Of a stretch of DNA of 64,000 nt, positions 58,069 to 64,000 are shown piece after piece (the first letter of the stretch is position 1; each line of letters opens with the position of its first letter). Under the pieces are notes generated by a model. It made no database searches. It was not told the DNA's origin and saw only the letters and a list, made by a program, of their open reading frames with translations. Source of the DNA: Phaffia rhodozyma (taxonomy: Eukaryota > Basidiomycota > Tremellomycetes > Cystofilobasidiales > Mrakiaceae); the NCBI GenBank assembly GCA_014706385.1, contig JACGZH010000004.1, positions 2,221,806-2,285,805 of the forward strand, in the 5' to 3' direction. The position numbers and the translations under genes were made by a program.

Positions 58069-58142
58069 GGGGATTTAGCTCAGTTTGGCAGAGCGCAATC
58101 TTAGCATGGTTGAGGTCGTGAGTTCGATTCTTACAATCTCCA
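58069..58142 (+). tRNA. tRNA-Ala(AGC), unit 3, 1-nt insertion
   Basis: Extra T in the D-loop. Confidence 0.85.
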
Positions 58143-58357
58143 CTTTTTTGTGTCGTTTTGATGTTGTTTTTTTTGTGTTTTTTGGTAGTCTTTTTTTTTT
58201 TTTTTCGCCCGCTGCCTTTTTTGCACTCTCTTCTTTTCGCTCTGCTCCTCTCGGTCATGCTCGTCCTGCCCACCACATCACACACCATGTGTTGCAACCG
58301 AGACAGGCCGGCTGCTGCGAGCGACACTGGCCGACCGGCCCGGACAGGCCTTCACCA

Positions 58358-58451
58358 GGTGAGGTGGCCGAGTGGTCCTAAGGCGCTGTGTTAAGGCTCT
58401 TTCTATGCCCCGCAGTCAGTAATGGCGCGAGTTCGAATCTCGCCCTCATCA
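58358..58451 (+). tRNA. tRNA-Leu(AAG), unit 3, 1-nt insertion
   Basis: Extra C in the D-loop (GGTCCTAAGG). Confidence 0.82.
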
Positions 58452-58623
58452 CTTTTTGTCCGGCCGGCACGGGCCGTGCCTCTCGGGTCTGCCTGGCCGG
58501 GCTGTGCTCTCAGGTGCGGTGCCATGGTAGTATGATGCCACGTTGCAACACTGCCACACCCCCCTTGCTGTCTGCCGGTCCGTTTTGGACTGTGGACTGA
58601 ATGAACAGACCGTACAGCATCCA

Positions 58624-58699
58624 ACAGCTGTGGTGAAATGGTATCATTGTGGATGCTTGCCATGCACTAGGCCGGGGGGTTCGATTCCCCGCGGTTGTA
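58624..58699 (+). tRNA. tRNA-Gly(GCC), unit 3, insertions
   Basis: Several extra bases in the anticodon stem (ATTGTGGATGC) and extra G's before the T-loop; probably defective if real. Confidence 0.65.
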
Positions 58700-58894
58700 T
58701 CCTTTTTTTTTTTCTCGTCCCACACACCGATCGGCTCTGTGCTGGCGGGTGCACATCTGGCCGATCGTCCGTGTTCGGTCTCGCCGACTGTGCGATGATG
58801 GGGTGGTGCTGCCGTTCGGACGAGCAGTGCGTCTGTGCCGACACAGGGGCAGGACACGAAGGAACGTACCGACGCGCTCGGTGGACACCAACCG

Positions 58895-58967
58895 TCCTTC
58901 TTAGCTCAGTTGGTAGAGCGCGACACTAGTAATGTCGAGGTCAGTCGTTCAAATCGGCTAGCAGGAA
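58895..58967 (+). tRNA. tRNA-Thr(AGT), unit 3
   Basis: Identical to unit 1. Confidence 0.85.
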
Positions 58968-59163
58968 CATTCTTCTTTTTTTTATTCTCCGTTCATTTCC
59001 GTTCATTTCTTCTTCTCTTTTCTGTTGTATCCTTCCCTGTCGCCCCGGCGGGCGTCTGGTCGACGCGTGCTCGTTAGGGTTCCGCACAAGCAACAGCACC
59101 ACACCACACCACACACCACAAACGACAACCACAAACACACCACAAACGCAGGGAAAGCATGCT

Positions 59164-59262
59164 GGTGAAGTGGCCGAGTGGTCTAAGGCGCTGTGTTTAG
59201 GTCTCTCTTCCGAGTCCAGACCGCAGTCAGTAATGGCGCGAGTTCAAATCTCGTCTTCATCA
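59164..59262 (+). tRNA. tRNA-Leu(TAG), unit 3
   Basis: Identical to unit 1. Confidence 0.9.
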
Positions 59263-59297
59263 TTCCTTTTGTCCCGGCCGGGGGGGGCAGGGCAGCT

Positions 59298-59379
59298 GGG
59301 GATTTAGGCTAGTTGGTAAACTGGACGCTTCGCACTGTCGATCATGTGTCATTCCTGGGTTCGATTCCCGGAGTCTCCA
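59298..59379 (+). tRNA. tRNA-Ala(CGC), unit 3
   Basis: Identical to unit 1. Confidence 0.88.
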
Positions 59380-59537
59380 TCTCTTTTTGGTGTGTTTCGG
59401 TGTGTTTTGTTTTATCTTGGCGTATTTGATTCGTTGCATTTCATATGGCATGTTGTGTGTCGTGTTCTGTGTGTCTTCTCTTGGTCTGCTGGCCCACCGG
59501 CTTGTGCTCACCGCTCACCGAGCGGGCGTCCATCCAA

Positions 59538-59648
59538 GGCCGTTTGGCGGAGTGGGTCTAACGCGGTAGCCTCGAACGAGTCCCCTCTGGTGGGACGACG
59601 CGACAGCTACTCTTCTCTGAAGGCGTAGGTTCAAATCTACAGCGGTCG
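59538..59648 (+). tRNA. tRNA-Ser(CGA), unit 3, indels
   Basis: Extra G in the D-arm and in the intron, one C lost from the T-stem. Confidence 0.75.
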
Positions 59649-59791
59649 TCCTTTCTCTTTTTCTTTTTGCCCACTTCCGTTCTCTCTGCCTTCTGTCGCG
59701 TCGATCCTTCCTTGCTGTCTTGTTTGCTGTCTCCGCATGCTCACCACCCCGCCAGGCAGACAGACAGACGGGCTGACGGGCTGCCATCGTT

Positions 59792-59885
59792 GCGTGATTG
59801 GTGTAGTGGTATCACGCCAAGTTTGGGCACACTTTCTGCCGTGCACATCTCTTGGAGGTCTTCGGTTCAATCCCGGAATCGCGCC
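59792..59885 (+). tRNA. tRNA-Pro(TGG), unit 3
   Basis: Intact, unlike the degraded unit 2 copy. Confidence 0.9.
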
Positions 59886-60465
59886 TTTTTGTTCGGGCCC
59901 GTCTGGGCGGGTGGCGTGGTCGGTGTAGGGTTACTTGCTGTGTCAGTTGCTGTGTGTACTTGCTGTGCTACTCATAGGATTACCCGCCACATAGCGTCCG
60001 CTGTTACCCTATGCTGTGTACTCTTTTTTTTTTTCTTTTTTCTTTTTCCTCTCCCGTTTTTTCTTTGTCCTTTTCTTTCCTCTCTTTTTTCCTCTTTTTT
60101 CCTTCTTTTTTCCCTTCTTTTTCCCCCTCTTTTTTCCCCTCTTTTCCCTCTTTTCCCTTCTTTTTTTTTCCTCTTTTTTTCCTTTTTTCTTTCTTTTTTC
60201 TTCTTTTTTTCTTCTTTTTCTCTTTTTTCTTTTTCTTCTTTTTTTCTTCTTTTTTTTCTGTCAACGATAGATGCATCAATATAGAAAGAGAAAAAGACAT
60301 ATGGCAGAAAGACAACAGCATAACAATGGCAACACAGTAAAAACATAGCGAGAACACAATGAGAACACAACGAGAACACAACCATGCAATGCAATGCACC
60401 AGCAACACAGTGTCAACACAGTGTCAACACAACAGAAAGACCAAAACAAAAGAAGGCAAAGATCC

Positions 60466-60562
60466 TCGTAGTCAGACGCCTTACCGCTGGGCCACTCGGC
60501 CAGAGCGAATGGGTGGTGGGACCACTAGACCAAGACGGGGTTCGAACCCGCGATTTCCTGAT
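60466..60562 (-). tRNA. Permuted tRNA-Arg(ACG), unit 3
   Basis: Third identical copy of the permuted gene: 3' half 60562-60527, 5' half 60501-60466. Confidence 0.85.
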
Positions 60563-60795
60563 GCATACAAGCTGGCAGCCGGCCATGACGACCGTTCCAC
60601 CATCTTTGCCTTTAGCTTTCGTCTGGTTGTGTGGATGTATGGCCAAGTGGATGTGTGGGCGTTGGCTCTGCTAGGGTTATCCGAGGCGGTGGGCGTCCGG
60701 CCGATCCGTCCGATCGCCCATCGGATATCGGACTCGGACGTCGGACGTCGACCCGGCGGAGTACGGAGCCCGGCGGAGAAAAGGCCGTGTCGATC

Positions 60796-60879
60796 GGTCG
60801 CCTGGTCTAGTGGTATGACGCTTGCTTCACATCTCACCCGGTGCGCAATAGGTCGCCAGTTCGATCCTGGCGGTGACCA
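60796..60879 (+). tRNA. tRNA-Val(CAC), unit 3
   Basis: Identical to unit 1, short D-loop included. Confidence 0.85.
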
Positions 60880-61106
60880 TGACGTCTTTTTGCCCTCAGC
60901 ACACGCCCACGATGGACAGACCGAGAGAAGCCATCGCAAGATAAGATGCATGATAAGATACACAGCCAGCCGACAGAGATGGCAGATAAGATCGACAGAC
61001 ACGATCGATCGGCAAGAAAGAAAGAAGATAAGATGGCGATAAAGACAAAAGACAAAAGACAAAAGACAAAAGATACAAGATAAAAGCCAGGTCGGCAAAA
61101 AGACAA

Positions 61107-61208
61107 GGCGCGATCCCGGGATTGAACCGAGGACCTCCGTCAGACACGTGTTTCATGCGAGCCAGCAAAGCCCGAAGACGGGCGTGATACCACTACAACC
61201 AATCCCGC
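61107..61208 (-). tRNA. tRNA-Pro(CGG), unit 3, two 1-nt insertions
   Basis: Extra bases near the anticodon stem and in the D/acceptor junction. Confidence 0.8.
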
Positions 61209-61286
61209 CAGTGATCGCACAGGCCTGGCCGGTCAGTTTGTCGGTCTCCAGCCGGCCGTCCGTCCGTCCGTCCGGGAGGCAAAAGA

Positions 61287-61385
61287 TACTCCATATGAGG
61301 TTCGAACTCATGATCCTTGTTAAGCACTAGAGGCACGGACGGCAACCTATAAGAACAATGCGATAAACCACTTCGCCAATGGAGT
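61287..61385 (-). tRNA. tRNA-Ile(TAT), unit 3, 1-nt insertion
   Basis: One extra base in the D-loop. Confidence 0.85.
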
Positions 61386-61556
61386 AAAGGTAAGCGTCGG
61401 TGGAAAAAGACGAGAGATGACAAGACAGGACGAGACAGGACGACAGGACGAGAGAAGGCCGCACCGGACGGCACACGCCAGACCGGGCCGAGTCCGACAG
61501 AAGACGGCACAGGCGGCAGGAGGGAGGACGGGAAAAAGAGGGCGAAAAAAAAGGAA

Positions 61557-61639
61557 AGGTCCTACTCAGATTCGAACTGGGGATTCGAGAAGGTGAGTCA
61601 ATCAGAATCTCGCGTGATAACCAACTTCACCATAGAACC
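61557..61639 (-). tRNA. tRNA-Gln(CTG), unit 3
   Basis: Identical to unit 1. Confidence 0.87.
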
Positions 61640-61831
61640 GGTCGTTGTCGGCCTATTGCCCTCGCGAGTCTCGTTCTGGCGGTGTGTCCGCTGGCAAGGG
61701 TCCGTCGGCGCGTGTCCGCTGGCAGGTGTGCTTACATCGCTGGCCGACCTGTCCGCCCGCCGCACGTGGCCCGGCCGGCATGACACGCACGGCCGACCCG
61801 ATACACACAGCGGACATCGGAGCAAAAAGCA

Positions 61832-61904
61832 AGCCCAAACGCGGATTTGAACCACGGACCTCACCGTTACGAGCGGCGCACTATAACCACTTAGCTATTC
61901 GGGC
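61832..61904 (-). tRNA. tRNA-Thr(CGT), unit 3
   Basis: Identical to unit 1. Confidence 0.88.
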
Positions 61905-62055
61905 CTGGTGCCCGTCGCCCGGTCGTGTTGTCTCTAAGGGTGTTGGTGTGTCGATGTGTTGGTGTACCGGTGTGGTCAGGACCCGGCCCACACCGTCCGC
62001 TCGGCCAGACGTAGCCCATCGAGGTCGACCGCCGGGGCGGCTGGGCAGTCAACGT

Positions 62056-62142
62056 GCCTGGGTAGTTTAGTGGTAAAACGTAGGTCTCATACCGTCACCC
62101 GAGTGTGATCCTCAGCCGCGAGTTCGATTCTCGCTCTGGGCA
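62056..62142 (+). tRNA. Probable elongator tRNA-Met(CAT), unit 3
   Basis: Identical to unit 1, including the weak anticodon stem, so that weakness is not a single-copy error. Confidence 0.55.
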
Positions 62143-62385
62143 ACTCTTTTTTTTCCTCTTTTGCTGTGTTTCCCATCCTTCCTGATGGTTGGTGGGCGGC
62201 CGGGCTGGGCCAGGCGGAGGTGCGGTCGGATCCGGCCGTCAGATGGGCTGAGCATGACGGCAGTGGAAGTGGCGGGCGGTGGCGGTGGCGGTGGCGTCGG
62301 CAGTGCTGATGACGACGACGACTGCTGCTGCGCAGAGTCCGCTTGGACGAGAATCTATCCGGACAAACGGTGCTGGCACCATACC

Positions 62386-62472
62386 CGCCGCTTAGCTCAT
62401 CTGGAAGAGCGTTGGTTTGTAAAGGATACACTTGTTCACCGAAGGCACTCGGTTCGATCCCGAGAGCGGCGA
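62386..62472 (+). tRNA. tRNA-Tyr(GTA), unit 3
   Basis: Identical to unit 1. Confidence 0.93.
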
Positions 62473-62694
62473 TCTTGTTTTTTTGCCTTTTGCTTTTTGT
62501 TCTTTTTTGTTCTTTTTTTTCTGCCTTGTGGCTGCTTCCTCTTTGACTGCTAGGGTTCCTGCCTTCGGTCCAGTCCGGTCGCTCTCACGCAGCATGCGCA
62601 CTGTCTCGGCCAGACGGGCGATGCGACCGATGACGTTCTCCCAGCTGCTGCTGCCGATGTAGTGGTCACCGGGGCAGGGCAAGTGATCATATCT

Positions 62695-62793
62695 GGCCGA
62701 TTGGTGTAGTGGCTATCACAGCAGTTTTCGGTACTCGTCCGCAAGGTCGTCTTCGCTCGCTGCTGGTCGTCGGTTCGATCCCGACATCGGTCT
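62695..62793 (+). tRNA. tRNA-Arg(TCG), unit 3
   Basis: Identical to unit 1. Confidence 0.78.
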
Positions 62794-63007
62794 AAATGTT
62801 CACTTTTTGTGTCCCCCTTTCTTTTTTGCCCTCCTTTTTGCCCTTCTTTTTCTCTGCACGCTCTCTCTGCACTCTGTTTCTATCGGCCGTTGTGTGGGTC
62901 ACTGTCTGTCCGACCGGTCTGGCCTGTGTGCGCGTGTCCACCACGGTCGAGCCAGGTCGACACAGCTCCCTGTGGTGGGGCAGGCAGACGGGCGGGAAAA
63001 CAAAAAA

Positions 63008-63081
63008 AGACCCATACCCGACTTGAACGGATGACCTCAAGATTTGGAATCTTGCGCTGCTACCAACTGAGCTAATGGGTC
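63008..63081 (-). tRNA. tRNA-Trp(CCA), unit 3
   Basis: Identical to unit 1. Confidence 0.92.
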
Positions 63082-63238
63082 GCTTGCCCGGAGGCTCCGT
63101 GCCCAGAGGGTATGTCGAGCGCCCGGCTGGCTGGCCGTACAGACGGTGGCACCATGCGGCCGGCTTGCAGGCCTCCAGCACGGACGGCCGGACGGGGGCC
63201 AGGGAAAAAACCGAGGGAAAACGAGCAAAAAGACAATG

Positions 63239-63310
63239 TTGCCAAGGCCCGTCTCGATCAGGCGACCTCCGGGTTATGAGCCCGGCGCGCTTCCACTGCG
63301 CTACTTGGCA
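63239..63310 (-). tRNA. Initiator tRNA-Met, unit 3
   Basis: Identical to unit 1. Confidence 0.94.
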
Positions 63311-63518
63311 TTGATGGGAGACCATGGCTGAGGAGTGTGTATGTGGTGTCGGCCGCAGGTCACGTGCCGGTGTCGATGTCAGTGTCGACGTCAGTGTCGA
63401 TGCCAGTGCCAGCACCAGTGTCATTACCAATGCCAGTGTCAATGCCAGTCACACCATCGACTGGTGCGACCGACGGTACACCTGGCCATGGTCTGCCGGG
63501 TGGGCCTGACAGTCATCG

Positions 63519-63592
63519 GATCGATTAGCTCAGTTGGTTAGAGCGTGGTGCTAATAACGCCAAGGTCGCGGGTTCGACCCCCTCATTGATCA
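63519..63592 (+). tRNA. tRNA-Ile(AAT), unit 3
   Basis: Identical to unit 1. Confidence 0.9.
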
Positions 63593-63848
63593 CTTTTTCT
63601 TTCTTTTTCTAATTTTCGCCATCTTTTTTTGCCATCTTTTTTGCACCCCTCCTGTTCTCGACCGTTGCGGTCTGTGTGGCATTGTTGTCGACTGGCACGC
63701 TCCATGGTGAGCGATGCAGTGTTGTGACGGTGTGACGATGTGGTGGTGCAGTGGCGACGATGGGAACGCAGATATACACCCGGCTGTGCTGGACAGTGTC
63801 CGACCAGACATGGGCCTATGGTGTCTGGGCTGGGCTGGGAGGCATCGT

Positions 63849-63935
63849 GCATGCTTGGTGTAGTGGTATCGCGCCATGTTAGGGTCTTTGCGCCTTGTCT
63901 CATGGAGGTCCTCAGTTCAATCCTGGGAGCGTGCC
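63849..63935 (+). tRNA. tRNA-Pro(AGG), unit 3
   Basis: Identical to unit 1; last complete gene in the window. Confidence 0.9.
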
Positions 63936-64000
63936 TTTTTTCCTTTTCCTTTCGTTCTTTGTTTCCTTTTCCCGAGCGCTTCCTGTCGCTCTTCGTTTTT

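Larger units (their letters stand above)
37871..64000. repeat. Tandem array of approx. 9.8-kb tRNA-gene units (2.7 copies)
   Basis: Unit 1 37871-47616, unit 2 47617-57456, unit 3 57457-64000 (cut by the window edge). All tRNA genes and spacers recur in the same order and strand. Offsets are 9746 bp from unit 1 to 2 at the start, 9840 bp from 2 to 3, and a nearly constant 19641-19643 bp between units 1 and 3 from about 60300 onward. Each complete unit has 34 tRNA genes. The left edge abuts single-copy DNA next to UTP10; the right edge is outside the window. Confidence 0.97.
57457..64000. repeat. Array unit 3 (partial)
   Basis: First 23 genes of the unit. The part up to about 60200 is indel-rich like unit 2; from about 60300 it is almost identical to unit 1. 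Confidence 0.95.

Noticed and set aside
37864..64000. Dozens of open reading frames of 60-285 codons in the array, some repeated in all units
   Set aside because: They run through tRNA genes and simple repeats on both strands, differ in frame between units because of indels, and show only Lys/Gln, Phe/Ser or Arg/Pro runs; no domain.
37871..64000. CRISPR array, rDNA or integrated virus as explanation of the repeats
   Set aside because: No short regular direct repeats with unique spacers, no rRNA sequence, no replication, capsid or transposase gene; repeated elements are the tRNA genes themselves.

Overview
The window is nuclear DNA of a fungus, most likely a basidiomycete. The genes carry many short introns (about 60-140 nt, GT-AG). 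The proteins are standard fungal ones (Brr2, Set3, Ies6, Mms22/Mus7, Fra2, Utp10), and the tRNA genes have eukaryotic introns between positions 37 and 38. The moderate GC and intron-dense genes would suit a tremellomycete-like yeast, but I cannot name the species.

Left part (1-37870): ordinary protein-coding chromosome. In order: the 5' part of BRR2 (minus, running off the left edge), SET3 (plus), a mucin-like single-pass membrane protein (minus), IES6 (plus, start codon split by an intron), a nine-exon MMS22/MUS7 gene (minus, 12931-20060), FRA2/BOL2 (plus), an unrecognised protein with a 23-nt micro-exon (minus), a dysferlin-domain protein (plus) and UTP10 (minus, 28182-36317). Their roles are mRNA splicing, chromatin, replication-fork repair, iron sensing and ribosome biogenesis; they are not a pathway cluster. 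The MMS22/FRA2 intergenic region has three ACGCGT (MCB) boxes within 31 bp.

Right part (37871-64000): a tandem array of tRNA genes. A unit of 9746 bp (37871-47616) is followed by a second of 9840 bp (47617-57456) and by 6.5 kb of a third that runs off the right edge. Each full unit carries 34 tRNA genes on both strands, spaced about 100-400 bp apart, each followed by its own T-run terminator, and essentially every gene is a different isoacceptor. Nineteen of the twenty amino acids are covered; I found no tRNA-His. Sixteen of the 34 have a short intron. One gene in every unit, tRNA-Arg(ACG), is circularly permuted: its 3' half lies upstream of its 5' half, and the flanks can pair to present an anticodon-loop splice structure.

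The permuted tRNA inside a tandemly repeated, non-redundant tRNA set is the main discovery candidate. The second unit and the first part of the third carry many small indels relative to the first; these may be assembly errors or real decay. Open reading frames within the array are shadows of tRNA genes and low-complexity spacers.
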